Below, piece by piece: positions 1 to 7,904 of a DNA stretch of 43,819 nucleotides. Position 1 is the first letter of the stretch; each line of letters begins with the position of its first letter. Position numbers and translations under genes: made by a program. The notes beneath the pieces were generated by a model. It saw only the letters and a list, made by a program, of their open reading frames with translations, made no database searches and was not told the DNA's origin. Source of the stretch: Bacteroidales bacterium (lineage in GTDB: Bacteria; Bacteroidota; Bacteroidia; Bacteroidales; UBA932); the NCBI GenBank assembly GCA_017559545.1, contig JAFYRK010000003.1, positions 1 to 43,819 on the forward strand, in the 5' to 3' direction.

Positions 1-138
1 AAGACCCCAGTCCTCTTCGTACACAATCTCTGCACCACGCTCCTTGAGGTAGTTAGTGTACTTTGCGACCGCTTCCTTCATCTGAGCATCAGACAAAACG
101 GGAGTTGCAATGAAAACGGTTTCGTACTGTTTAAGCAT
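1..138 (-). CDS. rpsF: 30S ribosomal protein S6, N-terminal part (runs off the window)
   Basis: The leftward reading frame starts at the ATG at 138 and encodes 46 residues before the window edge, beginning [20 protein letters not shown]. This is the conserved beta1-helix1 start of bacterial S6 (YETVFI...PVLSD), followed by the usual E-x-x-W-G-L segment where S6 contacts S18. S6 binds 16S rRNA and S18 in the platform of the small subunit. In Bacteroidota the gene usually leads an rpsF-rpsR-rplI operon, which would lie to the left of base 1. The 5' leader of about 65 nt has its own hairpin, and the promoter is at 209-240. The ORF was found by reading the sequence; only the 3' end is missing. 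Confidence 0.93.
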   Translation of the reverse strand, partial: MLKQYETVFIATPVLSDAQMKEAVAKYTNYLKERGAEIVYEEDWGL

Positions 139-172
139 TTTGTTTGTAATTAATTGTTTAATAATAATTTGC

Positions 173-206
173 GCCCATCTGCGAGCACAAAATCTCACAA
201 ATGGGC
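173..206 (-). promoter_or_regulatory. Hairpin at the 5' end of the rpsF leader
   Basis: On the minus strand GCCCATTTGTGAG pairs with CTCGCAGATGGGC over 13 pairs, two of them G-U, closing an 8-nt loop. The hairpin starts a few bases after the predicted -7 box, so it would form the very start of the rpsF mRNA. Ribosomal leaders that bind S6:S18 are known in many bacteria, but I do not see a clear bulged CCG of that motif. It may instead protect the mRNA or be a lineage-specific autoregulatory site. Confidence 0.6.
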
Positions 207-208
207 TG

Positions 209-240
209 CAAATATAGGAATAATAATCGGTTCCACCAAA
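209..240 (-). promoter_or_regulatory. rpsF promoter (Bacteroidota type)
   Basis: On the minus strand TTTG (237-240) is followed after 20 bp by TATATTTG (209-216), a full match to the Bacteroidota -7 consensus TAnnTTTG. The predicted start of transcription is near 203, giving a leader of about 65 nt. The element lies just downstream of the stop of the leftward membrane-protein gene, whose last codons overlap its upstream edge. Confidence 0.6.
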
Positions 241-531
241 TTATTTCTCAGCTTCCTTTTTAAGTTTTCTCCTCATTTTCAGTCTCTTGACCCCTTCGAC
301 TCCTATTATGGCGAGTCCGGTGTACTGAAACAGCTTCGCAAAGCCAAAAAGCCAGAACCACAGGGTCCCTTTCAAGACAGTACTGATAGGCAGCAGCATC
401 TGTGCGAAGGACAATATATAGAAAACGACACAGACACCCAATACTATGAGTCCTGTACGGAAAGAGAAGCCAGCCAACCAGTTCCTGGTCTTACGGAGAA
501 ATATTCTGAATCTTAACTTAAATCTTGACAT
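241..531 (-). CDS. Small conserved membrane protein of unknown function
   Basis: 96 residues, strongly basic at both ends (MSRFKLRFRIFLRKTRNW and KRLKMRRKLKKEAEK). Two hydrophobic segments are visible at about 26-44 and 56-77. The core (SFAQMLLPIS..KG.LWF.LFG.AK..QYTGLAIIGVEG) resembles a small family I associate with Bacteroidales, and no function is known to me. The charge pattern fits an inner-membrane hairpin with both ends in the cytoplasm. The stop lies next to the rpsF promoter. A weak -7 box GATATTTG (minus strand, 563-570) sits about 30 bp before the start. The opposite-strand ORF over the same bases looks like a shadow. Confidence 0.7.
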   Translation of the reverse strand: MSRFKLRFRIFLRKTRNWLAGFSFRTGLIVLGVCVVFYILSFAQMLLPISTVLKGTLWFWLFGFAKLFQYTGLAIIGVEGVKRLKMRRKLKKEAEK

Positions 532-562
532 GTCATATGAAAAGTCGGTGCATAGTTACAGC

Positions 563-570
563 AAATATCG
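563..570 (-). promoter_or_regulatory. Possible -7 box of the small membrane protein gene
   Basis: GATATTTG on the minus strand matches TAnnTTTG at all but the first base and is placed about 30 bp before the ATG at 531. No good TTTG box is seen 19 bp upstream. Confidence 0.35.
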
Positions 571-618
571 TGCTAAACGAAATCCTTCGGAACTATGTCA
601 GATTTTATTATAAAAAGG

Positions 619-648
619 TTTATTTAAGAAACATTTTTCCTACCTTCG
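619..648 (+). promoter_or_regulatory. Possible promoter of the APC permease-glsA-glsB operon
   Basis: TTTA (619-622) and TACCTTCG (641-648) are 18 bp apart and approximate the TTTG / TAnnTTTG pair. The predicted leader is about 25 nt. The rest of 541-679 is AT-rich and shows no other feature. Confidence 0.4.
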
Positions 649-679
649 TTGATTATTACTCAAGCAAACCTACTCTTAA

Positions 680-2053
680 ATGTCACACAACATTGGAAAA
701 TTAAAGAAGGCCATGCGTCCCATCGACGTATGGGGCCTCGCACTAGGAGCCATCATCGGATGGGGCTGCTTCGTACTGCCCGGCAATGCATTCCTGCCTA
801 AAGCAGGTCCTGCAGGAACAGCTGCAGGCATGATGATAGGAGCTTTAATGATCATCATAATTGCGATCAGCTACGGATATCTGATCAAGAAATTCCCTGT
901 AAGCGGAGGAGAATTCATCTACACAAAAGAGACTATCGGCAAGCGCAACGCCTTCGTGTGCGGATGGGGCATGATCCTCGCCTACTGGAGCCTTATTCCT
1001 CTCAATGCAACAGCATTGGCACTGATCACCCGTTACCTTTTTCCAGGTATAGTCCAGTGGGGACTTCTTTATGAAGTTGCCGGATGGGAAGTATATGCAG
1101 GAGAAGTAGTCCTTGCTTCAGCATTCATCATCATAATGGCGATGATCAACATCAGAGGCATCAAGCAGGCTGCATGGATACAGACAGCCATCTCGCTTAC
1201 CCTGGTAGGATGTATTCTTCTTGTTACATTCTTTGTTCTCAGTGTTTCCGACTGGTCCAACCTTACACCGGGATTCCCTGAAGGCCGCCATTGGTGGAAG
1301 GGAGTATTCAGTATCGTAGCCATGGCCCCTTGGGCATTCATCGGATTCGACTGCATTCCGCAAAGCGCCGAAGAATACAACTTCAGCCACAAGAAATCAA
1401 CCAACATCATGGTCCTCGCCGTCATCATCGCAGCGCTGCTATATATTGCTGTGTGTACAGTTACAGCCATCGGACATGAGCCTTGGCAGGACCTTCTCGC
1501 ATCAAAGCAAAACTGGCCTACGGGATTTGTCGTACGCAATGTCATGGGCATAGCCGGCCTCGCGACATTGGGCATAGCAATGTTCTGCGCTGTGATCTCC
1601 GGCATGAATGCATTCTATATCTCAACATCGCGCCTGATGTACGCAATGGCCAAGGAAGGAAGCCTTCCTAAATGGTTCGAGCACATCTCTCCGAAACACG
1701 GAACTCCGAGAAACGCGATCCTCTTCACTATGGCAGCAAGCCTCTTCGCCCCTTGGTTCGGAAGGGAGATCCTGATATGGATCGTTGACATGACAAGCGT
1801 TGGAGCCGCCATTGTATTCGCATACACAACAGCGTCAGCCGCCATACTCGCAAAAAGAAACGGACAGAAGAAATACCTCATATACGGTATTATAGGTTGC
1901 ATATTCTCGCTGTTCTTCCTATCTCTCCTTATCATCCCTGGAATGCCGGGATACCTTTCAATCCAGAGCCGCGTAGTGCTCGTGGTATGGATTGCGATAG
2001 GAATACTGTTCTATATGTTAATAAGAAAAAGCTATGTCAAAGGACAGAACTGA
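680..2053 (+). CDS. APC-superfamily amino acid permease
   Basis: 457 residues with about 12 hydrophobic segments. The N-terminal signature (WGLALGAIIGWGCFVLPGNAF, near 20-40) is the glycine-rich broken helix 1 that binds the alpha-carboxylate and amino groups of substrates in APC/LeuT-fold transporters. A second helix-6-like break is seen at MAPWAFIGFDCIPQSAEE (about 214-232). The protein would import an amino acid at the inner membrane, driven by a cation gradient; the substrate cannot be read from the sequence. It overlaps glsA by 20 bp (2034-2053) and is therefore very probably co-transcribed with the glycine lipid genes, which makes glycine or serine an attractive but untested substrate. 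Confidence 0.88.
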   Translation: MSHNIGKLKKAMRPIDVWGLALGAIIGWGCFVLPGNAFLPKAGPAGTAAGMMIGALMIIIIAISYGYLIKKFPVSGGEFIYTKETIGKRNAFVCGWGMILAYWSLIPLNATALALITRYLFPGIVQWGLLYEVAGWEVYAGEVVLASAFIIIMAMINIRGIKQAAWIQTAISLTLVGCILLVTFFVLSVSDWSNLTPGFPEGRHWWKGVFSIVAMAPWAFIGFDCIPQSAEEYNFSHKKSTNIMVLAVIIAALLYIAVCTVTAIGHEPWQDLLASKQNWPTGFVVRNVMGIAGLATLGIAMFCAVISGMNAFYISTSRLMYAMAKEGSLPKWFEHISPKHGTPRNAILFTMAASLFAPWFGREILIWIVDMTSVGAAIVFAYTTASAAILAKRNGQKKYLIYGIIGCIFSLFFLSLLIIPGMPGYLSIQSRVVLVVWIAIGILFYMLIRKSYVKGQN

Positions 2054-2882
2054 TTACTTGCTGAACATAGAGGAGGTGCTGGGCCCGAAACTCCGTGAAA
2101 AGCTCCCTCGATTTGCAGTGAACTTCCTCAAAAGACGCATCCACGAGGAGGAGATCAACGACTGCATAATGAAGGCAGAGCATTACTGCGGTGCCCGATT
2201 CTTTGACGAAGCCCTGAAATATGTCGATATAACATATAAGGTGCGTGGAGCTGAAAATCTTGACCCGACCAGGAAATATATCTTCGCCTGTAACCACCCT
2301 CTGGGAGGTCCGGAAGCTCTGATCATAGGTTCCTTGTTCTACCATATATACGGAGGTGGTTTCAAGGTGCCGTCAAATCAGCTGCTTATGAACATGAAGC
2401 CATTGGCTGAATTCTTCACCCCGGTAAAGGTCCAGAGCAAGTCCGGACAGGGACGTGATATCAGCGCAAAGATTGCCGCCATGTTCGAGTCTGACGAGCA
2501 GGTGCTTGTATTCCCGGCAGGACTCTGCGCAAGAAAGATCAAGGGCAAGGTTACAGAGATGCCTTGGAAGAAGATGTTCGTGACACAGGCCAGGAAATAT
2601 GAAAGAGATGTAGTTCCAGTGCACATCTCCGGCAGCAACTCAGCAAAATACCATTTTTTCAGCTGGATAAGCCGCGTCCTCGGACTCAAGATGAATATCG
2701 CGATGCTTTTCCTTGTGGACGAACTGTTCAACAAGAGAGGCACAGAATTTACGATAACTATAGGAAAGCCTATACCTTATACACATTTCGACAGTTCAAA
2801 GACTGACATACAATGGGCCGCAGAGGTCAAAAATATGGTCGAAGAACTGTCAAAGGACAACGGATGTCCTCCAAACATGTAA
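2034..2882 (+). CDS. glsA: Glycine lipid O-acyltransferase GlsA (PlsC-like)
   Basis: 282 residues of the hemolysin/PlsC-type acyltransferase family. The active-site block is CNHPLGGPEALIIG (near 88-101), followed by a QSKSGQGRD loop and the FPAGLCARK block that binds the acceptor phosphate or carboxylate in this family. In Bacteroides thetaiotaomicron GlsB N-acylates glycine and GlsA then adds the second acyl chain to the 3-hydroxy group, giving glycine lipids. The adjacent glsB supports this assignment over a plain phosphatidate synthase. Odd point: the acidic residue after the catalytic His is Glu (HPLGGPE), where I would expect Asp in many relatives. The start overlaps the permease by 20 bp, and the stop is 11 bp before glsB. 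Confidence 0.85.
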   Translation: MSKDRTDYLLNIEEVLGPKLREKLPRFAVNFLKRRIHEEEINDCIMKAEHYCGARFFDEALKYVDITYKVRGAENLDPTRKYIFACNHPLGGPEALIIGSLFYHIYGGGFKVPSNQLLMNMKPLAEFFTPVKVQSKSGQGRDISAKIAAMFESDEQVLVFPAGLCARKIKGKVTEMPWKKMFVTQARKYERDVVPVHISGSNSAKYHFFSWISRVLGLKMNIAMLFLVDELFNKRGTEFTITIGKPIPYTHFDSSKTDIQWAAEVKNMVEELSKDNGCPPNM

Positions 2883-2893
2883 AATCCATAACC

Positions 2894-3862
2894 ATGAGTA
2901 TTCCTATTATTGACCCTGTAGATGTGGAGCTGCTCAAGAAAGAGCTGAACCAGGACACATTCCTCCGCAAGACAACCAGAGGAAACAATGAGATATATGT
3001 AGTAAACAACGAGAATGCCCCGAACGTCCTTCGTGAAATAGGACGTCTGCGCGAGGTTTCATTCCGTGCTGTTGGAGGCGGAAGCGGTACCGAGTGCGAC
3101 CTGGACCACTTTGATCTCGATGACAAGGCATGTTTCCAGCTGGTAGTATGGAATCCTGAGGCTGATGAGATAATAGGAGGCTACAGGTTCACAAGGTGGT
3201 CAATGGCCTCGTTCCATGAGAACGGGCAGCCTTACGTGAACACAGAACACCTGTTTGATTTTTCACAGAAGTTCATTGACGAGTACTTCCCGCACTGCAT
3301 CGAGATGGCGCGTGCATTCATCCAACCTAAATACCAGTCGGCACAGGCAGGTCGAAAGGCCTTGTTCGCCCTTGACAACCTTTGGGAAGGCATCGGAGGA
3401 CTGGTAGCGAAGGATCCGAGCGTAAAGTATCTTTCAGGAAAAGTAACAATCTACAGTTCTAGTCCGGAGATAAGCAGAAAGGCAATGGTGTACTACCTGG
3501 ACAAGTACTTCGGAGACCGCGAAGGTCTGCTCACCTCCAAGAATCCCGAGACATGGACTCCTGAGCAGGCAGAGATGTTCGAGAAAATGTTCACCGGAGA
3601 GGATTATAAGGAGAACTACCTCATCCTGAACAACTTCGTCAAGTCACTTGGAGACACAATCCCGCCTCTTATCCACTCATACATCTGGCTTTCTCCAACG
3701 ATGAAGACTTTCGGAACGACATTCGACCCTGACTTCGGAGACTGCTATGACACAGCAATGATAATTACCGTGGCAGACATCTACAAGGAAAAGAGTGAAA
3801 GATACATTGAATCCTATAAAGACGAAGACTACGGGCAGATTACCCTTGCAAGGAAATCATAA
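2894..3862 (+). CDS. glsB: Glycine N-acyltransferase GlsB (GNAT/hemolysin-like)
   Basis: 322 residues from the ATG at 2894. The frame stays open upstream to 2813, but the conserved start MSIPIIDPVDVELLKKEL begins here, 11 bp after the glsA stop. The GNAT-like core is seen in LREIGRLREVSFRAVGGGSGTE (about 50-70), then DHFDLDD and the ADEIIGGYRF strand, which is the acyl-carrier-binding half of PlsC-partner N-acyltransferases of the ornithine/glycine lipid type. It is expected to join a 3-hydroxy fatty acid to glycine, making commendamide, the precursor for GlsA. These lipids sit in the membrane and affect stress tolerance in Bacteroides. The last 34 bp overlap the 3' end of the convergent methyltransferase gene. 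Confidence 0.87.
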   Translation: MSIPIIDPVDVELLKKELNQDTFLRKTTRGNNEIYVVNNENAPNVLREIGRLREVSFRAVGGGSGTECDLDHFDLDDKACFQLVVWNPEADEIIGGYRFTRWSMASFHENGQPYVNTEHLFDFSQKFIDEYFPHCIEMARAFIQPKYQSAQAGRKALFALDNLWEGIGGLVAKDPSVKYLSGKVTIYSSSPEISRKAMVYYLDKYFGDREGLLTSKNPETWTPEQAEMFEKMFTGEDYKENYLILNNFVKSLGDTIPPLIHSYIWLSPTMKTFGTTFDPDFGDCYDTAMIITVADIYKEKSERYIESYKDEDYGQITLARKS

Positions 3863-4557
3863 TGCTCGCCAGCATAGAGGAGTTCGGCCTTGAGGCCGGA
3901 CTCTTCTGCGTAATGGGCCAATGTATCAAAATCCACATAGAGCCAGTCAAAAGGCTTTCCCTTTACGTTCTTATACTGCATCTGGTAGTCAATCTGACCA
4001 TAATAGTCTCCGGCAAGATCTATGAGGAAACTGCCATCCTCTTCCTCATAGAGATATTTCAGGTCACTCGAGTCGATCAGAAGGCTTCCACCAGGAGCAA
4101 GCAACTGCTTGACGCGGGCGAAGAACATCGGCATCATGTCCAGAGTCCCTACAATGCCCGTTCCGTTCATGAGCATGAGTATCGTGTCGAACCTTTCGTT
4201 GAACGAGGCATCGTAGAAGTTGACCTGACGAGCGTGTACTCCCCTTTCCAGCATGACTTCTACCGCCAGCGGAGAGATATCAATAGCCATGACATCCTTA
4301 CCCATTCCTGTCAGGGCGATGCTATGGCATCCGCTACCGGCACCGACATCCAGAATACGGCCACTCGCAGCATTCAGGGCCACCTTTTCCAGTTCGGGCA
4401 TATCCTCGTAACTGCGAAAAAGGTCTGCCACCGGAATCTCGTCCTCATCGAACTGTGATGAGAACACCCTCAGCTTTGCGGCTTTTCCGGTTTTATGATA
4501 GTCATAAATCGCCGCTCCCATTGGGTCGCCTGACGCTCTCAATACCGAATTGCTCAT
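3829..4557 (-). CDS. SAM-dependent class I methyltransferase
   Basis: 242 residues from the ATG at 4557. The frame is open to 4617, but the extra 20 residues (MMTFWLCCFCLLLC...) would come from a stretch that holds a good promoter, so the shorter form is preferred. Motif I is ILDVGAGSGCHSIAL (about 68-82), the acidic end of beta2 is AIDISP (94-99), and motif III/IV fits FDTILMLMNGTGIVGT. These build a Rossmann fold that binds SAM. The substrate is unknown; relatives are annotated only as class I methyltransferases. It is convergent with glsB and overlaps it by 34 bp, and it lies downstream of the flavodiiron gene with its own promoter. Confidence 0.85.
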   Translation of the reverse strand: MSNSVLRASGDPMGAAIYDYHKTGKAAKLRVFSSQFDEDEIPVADLFRSYEDMPELEKVALNAASGRILDVGAGSGCHSIALTGMGKDVMAIDISPLAVEVMLERGVHARQVNFYDASFNERFDTILMLMNGTGIVGTLDMMPMFFARVKQLLAPGGSLLIDSSDLKYLYEEEDGSFLIDLAGDYYGQIDYQMQYKNVKGKPFDWLYVDFDTLAHYAEESGLKAELLYAGEHYDFLARVICP

Positions 4558-4578
4558 ATCGTCACATTTAAATCCACA

Positions 4579-4609
4579 CAAAAGTAAACAAAAGCAGCAT
4601 AACCAGAAA
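4579..4609 (-). promoter_or_regulatory. Promoter of the methyltransferase gene
   Basis: Minus-strand TTTC (4606-4609), 19 bp, then TACTTTTG (4579-4586): a full -7 match with correct spacing. The predicted transcript starts near 4573, about 15 nt before the ATG at 4557. This decides against the longer reading frame starting at 4617. It overlaps the last codon of fprA. Confidence 0.6.
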
Positions 4610-4613
4610 GTCA

Positions 4614-5789
4614 TCACAGAAGATCAGCGACGGCTGCGATGTCGCATTTCTCGCTGGTGTAGGCATGTGGGAATGACATTCCGTCTCCAAGTACCTCAAA
4701 ACCCATCTCGGCAGCGAGCGCATTGAGCTGCCTGACGCTTGCGCCGGCCCATGAGTACGAACCGAATGCATAGAAACGCCTTCCCTTCACCTGACGGGCC
4801 TTCAGAGCTTTCATGAAGGTCTCAACTGGAGGAAAGATTCCGTTGTTATATGTAGGAGATCCCACCACTATTGTGTCATACTTGAATGCATCTCTGATTG
4901 CACCTGATACTCCAAGTACCCCCGCATTATTCCCGGCCAGGTCATGGATTGCGTATTGGATACCACGGGCCTCGAGCTCCATAGCAAGAGCATCCGCCGC
5001 AGCAGCCGTATTGCCGTACATGGATCCGTACACGATACATACTCCCCTATCCACATCATAGCGGCTCAGCCTGTCGTAGAGGGCAACAACCTGTCCTACA
5101 TTATTTTCCCATACAGGTCCGTGAGTGCTGCACACCCTCTTGATATCAAGCCCGCCGAGTTTCTTGAGCGCCTGCTGGACAGGAGCCCCATACTTTCCTA
5201 CAATGTTGGAATAGTATCTGATCATCTCATCACGATACTCCTCGAATGTGCCTTCCGAGTCGACTATTCCGCCATTGACGGCACCGAAGGTTCCGAACGC
5301 ATCGCCAGAGAAAAGAGTACCTTCCTCCGGCACCCATGTAACCATGGTTTCCGGCCAATGCACCATCGGGATCATATAGAAATTGAGATTGCATGAACCA
5401 AGGCTGATGGATTCACCCTCTGCAACCACCTTGATCTTCTCCTCCGGTGTCTCATAGTAGCCTTTGAGCATTGGAACTGTCTTGGCGTTTGCAACAACCA
5501 TAAGTTCCGGATGCTTCCTGAGCATGTACGCCACCAGCGAAGAGTGGTCCGGCTCCATATGGTTCACAACGAGATAGTCGATCTTTCTGCCATCCAGCAC
5601 CTTCTCAATGTTTGCCAGATATTCCTCCTCGAAGCCGTACTCGACCGTATCTATCAACGCCACCTTCTCATCCAATATCAGATACGAATTATAACTTACG
5701 CCAAACGGGATAGGCCAAAGTCCTTCAAAAAGATCCTTATCATGATCATTCACTCCTACCGAGTAGATTCTTGTGCTTATTTTTTCCAT
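4614..5789 (-). CDS. fprA: Flavodiiron protein (A-type flavoprotein, O2/NO reductase)
   Basis: 391 residues in two domains. The N-terminal metallo-beta-lactamase domain (1-250) carries the diiron ligands NHMEPDHS (H77, E79, D81), a His in MVHWPETM, the Asp of LFSGDAFG and the His of CSTHGPVW. The C-terminal flavodoxin domain starts at VCIVYGSMYGNTAAAADAL (about 251-269), the FMN phosphate loop, and has VVGSPTYNNGIFPPV further on. No rubredoxin or NADH-oxidase domain follows, so an external donor (rubredoxin or a rubredoxin-like protein) is needed. Such enzymes reduce O2 or NO to protect anaerobes in the cytoplasm. A -7 box TATCTTTG is at 5815-5822 on the minus strand. Confidence 0.94.
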   Translation of the reverse strand: MEKISTRIYSVGVNDHDKDLFEGLWPIPFGVSYNSYLILDEKVALIDTVEYGFEEEYLANIEKVLDGRKIDYLVVNHMEPDHSSLVAYMLRKHPELMVVANAKTVPMLKGYYETPEEKIKVVAEGESISLGSCNLNFYMIPMVHWPETMVTWVPEEGTLFSGDAFGTFGAVNGGIVDSEGTFEEYRDEMIRYYSNIVGKYGAPVQQALKKLGGLDIKRVCSTHGPVWENNVGQVVALYDRLSRYDVDRGVCIVYGSMYGNTAAAADALAMELEARGIQYAIHDLAGNNAGVLGVSGAIRDAFKYDTIVVGSPTYNNGIFPPVETFMKALKARQVKGRRFYAFGSYSWAGASVRQLNALAAEMGFEVLGDGMSFPHAYTSEKCDIAAVADLL

Positions 5790-5814
5790 ATCATTATTCT
5801 ATTCTAATACTATA

Positions 5815-5822
5815 CAAAGATA
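5815..5822 (-). promoter_or_regulatory. -7 box of fprA
   Basis: TATCTTTG on the minus strand matches TAnnTTTG and lies 25 bp before the fprA start. No clear TTTG is found at -33, which may mean activator dependence. It diverges from the luxR-type gene's -7 box 21 bp away. Confidence 0.45.
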
Positions 5823-5843
5823 GCGATTTTCGTACATAATCGT

Positions 5844-5851
5844 TATATTTG
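5844..5851 (+). promoter_or_regulatory. -7 box of the LuxR-type regulator gene, very close to the start codon
   Basis: TATATTTG ends only 6 bp before the ATG at 5858, so the mRNA would have almost no leader. A -33 box is not evident. The TTG at 5849 lies inside this box and is unlikely to be the start. Confidence 0.5.
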
Positions 5852-5857
5852 CAAGAT

Positions 5858-6442
5858 ATGAACCCTTGTTTTGCAATCATAGATATGAACACTCTGTCCG
5901 GCACGTCACTGCGTGGCATGCTATGGGAAATCTATGATCATGTAGAGATACACATCTACAAGACAATGGAGGAAATGATCAGGGACTCCAACAGACACTT
6001 CGTGCACTTTTTTGTGAGCACTGAAATACTGTTCAGCAACGCCGACGAGTTCGAGACATTGAAAGGCCAGACTACCGTATTGGCAGAAGGAACAAATGAG
6101 GCTATCTCAAAGGCTGGATTCAAGGTACTGGACTGCACTGCAAGTGAGAAAGAGCTAAGAGACAGACTCATGGAGATAGAGTTGGAGCGCAGATGGTACA
6201 TGAGCGATGAAAATGCGCGCAGGAGAAGAATTGCAGACAGGCTGTCAGACAGGGAGAAGGAAGTTCTGATACTGATTGTCAAAGGACTGATCAACAAGGA
6301 GATAGCTGAGGAACTTAGCATCTCTGTACCTACTGCGATATTCCACAGGAATAATATATGTGATAAACTTCAGACCAGATCGATAGGCAAGCTGACTGTA
6401 TATGCAGTCCTTTCCGGTCTGATCGACATAAGCGACATATAG
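5858..6442 (+). CDS. LuxR/NarL-type transcriptional regulator with a degenerate receiver domain
   Basis: 194 residues from the ATG at 5858. The C-terminal helix-turn-helix is clear at 129-175: LSDREKEVLILIVKGLINKEIAEEL followed by SVPTAIFHRNNICDKL. The first 100 residues have the alternating pattern of a response regulator receiver (CFAIIDMN, HFVHFFVSTEILF, TTVLAEG, FKVLDC), but strand 3 lacks an Asp phospho-acceptor and no conserved Lys is seen at the end of strand 5. It is therefore probably a pseudo-receiver that responds to something other than phosphorylation. It is 3 bp upstream of trkH, so it may control K+ uptake or itself. Confidence 0.82.
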   Translation: MNPCFAIIDMNTLSGTSLRGMLWEIYDHVEIHIYKTMEEMIRDSNRHFVHFFVSTEILFSNADEFETLKGQTTVLAEGTNEAISKAGFKVLDCTASEKELRDRLMEIELERRWYMSDENARRRRIADRLSDREKEVLILIVKGLINKEIAEELSISVPTAIFHRNNICDKLQTRSIGKLTVYAVLSGLIDISDI

Positions 6443-6445
6443 GAT

Positions 6446-7900
6446 ATGATGAGTGTGAAGGCAATATCGCTTGACATCGGCAAGGCATTGCAGATCAACG
6501 CATTGTTCATGCTCCTATCTCTAGGGGTTTCGGTGGCTTGTGGCTTTGACTCAGGCTTTACCCCTCTGCTTATCAGTTTCCTCATAACCAGCATAGCGGG
6601 GTCCTTCCCTTTGATTTTCGTAAGGGAAAGCCATCAGCAGGTAACGCCACAGGAGGGATTTATCACTATCGTCATGGCCTGGCTGCTGTCATTCATCTTC
6701 GGCATGCTCCCCTATGTCCTCTGGGGAGGAGAATTCACGCTGATGAATGCATGGTTCGAAAGCGTTTCCGGCTACACGACAACCGGATCGACAATCCTTT
6801 CAGATGTTGAAGCCCTGCCGAAGAGTCTGCTGATGTGGCGCTCTTCTACGCATTATATCGGAGGACTGGGAGTTGTCGTATTCCTTCTTCTGATTTTACC
6901 GGATACAAGCACATTCAAGTTCAAGCTGTCCCATCTTGAACTTTCTTCGATTGCAAAGGAAGGCTACAGATACAAGTCAGGCAAAACCGTCAGGATCATA
7001 ACATTAACATACATAGGCCTCACTATAGCAGAATTCTTCTGTCTATGGGCTGCAGGAATGACTCCATTTGACGCAATCAACCACTCCTTCAGCACGATTG
7101 CCACCGGAGGATTCAGCACGAAGAATACCTCTATCCTGTTTTATGACTCCACTGCAATAAACATAATCATCATGGTCTTCATGGCCCTGGCTTCAATGCA
7201 TTTCGGAGTCATATTCGCAAGCTTGGCGACAAGGTCATTCAAGCCGCTCAAGCATCCGATCACAAGGTATTACTTCCTGGTCATCCTGATTCTTTCCCTT
7301 CTGGCGACATTATCTCTCTCTATCCAGGGAGGGCTTAGGTTCCCGGAGGCTCTGATGAGCGGTTCCTTCCAGGTAATCAGTTTCATCTCAACCACTGGAT
7401 TCGGCCAGGCTGACAACGCCATGTGGCCTGTCATGGCTAACGCCATCCTTCTTTTCGCAGGTTTCCACTGCGGATGCGCAGGCTCGACAACGGGAGGTAT
7501 CAAGGCTGACAGAATGTACATTTCGCTTAAAGCCATAGCGGGAGACTTCCGCAAAAGACTTTCACAATCTGCCATAATAAGGGTAAGAGTAGGTGAAACA
7601 TGTGTCGAGGAAGATACAGTAGCATCGATCTTCCTGTTCATCGTACTGTACATAATGGTACTGTTCCTGTCATTTGTGGCCGTATTGTTCTGCGGCGTAG
7701 ATATAGCGGAGGCATTCTCCGGCACCCTCGCATCTCTTGGGAACGTAGGTCCGGGACTCGGAACGCTCGGCACTATGGGCAACTATGCCTCACAGCCTGA
7801 GGTTGCGAAGTTCATATACACGATGGACATGTTCCTGGGACGACTGGAGATCTTCCCTGTTCTCGTGGTCATGTCACTTATCTTCAAGAAGAGAGCTTAA
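6446..7900 (+). CDS. trkH: TrkH/KtrB-family potassium channel subunit (copy 1)
   Basis: 484 residues. The four pore-loop filters of the Trk/Ktr family are present with their glycines: YTTTGST (110-116), IATGGFST, STTGFG and GNVGPG. About 10 hydrophobic helices are visible. The protein forms the K+ translocating dimer of the inner membrane and normally needs a cytosolic NAD/ATP-binding TrkA or KtrA ring, which is not encoded in this window. The start (ATG 6446 or 6449) is 3 bp after the LuxR-type gene, so both are probably one transcript. The gene is closely related over its full length to the leftward copy at 22102-23553, with almost the same N-terminal frame (SFP/AFPLIF, SGFTPLLISF). Confidence 0.92.
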   Translation: MMSVKAISLDIGKALQINALFMLLSLGVSVACGFDSGFTPLLISFLITSIAGSFPLIFVRESHQQVTPQEGFITIVMAWLLSFIFGMLPYVLWGGEFTLMNAWFESVSGYTTTGSTILSDVEALPKSLLMWRSSTHYIGGLGVVVFLLLILPDTSTFKFKLSHLELSSIAKEGYRYKSGKTVRIITLTYIGLTIAEFFCLWAAGMTPFDAINHSFSTIATGGFSTKNTSILFYDSTAINIIIMVFMALASMHFGVIFASLATRSFKPLKHPITRYYFLVILILSLLATLSLSIQGGLRFPEALMSGSFQVISFISTTGFGQADNAMWPVMANAILLFAGFHCGCAGSTTGGIKADRMYISLKAIAGDFRKRLSQSAIIRVRVGETCVEEDTVASIFLFIVLYIMVLFLSFVAVLFCGVDIAEAFSGTLASLGNVGPGLGTLGTMGNYASQPEVAKFIYTMDMFLGRLEIFPVLVVMSLIFKKRA

Positions 7901-7904
7901 GAAT

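Noticed and set aside
154-516. Rightward ORF of 120 aa over the small membrane protein gene
   Set aside because: Composition is non-protein-like (no hydrophobic or conserved pattern), and the opposite strand encodes a recognisable small membrane protein.
3862-4458. Rightward ORF of 198 aa after glsB
   Set aside because: It is the complement of the methyltransferase gene, which has clear SAM-binding motifs.
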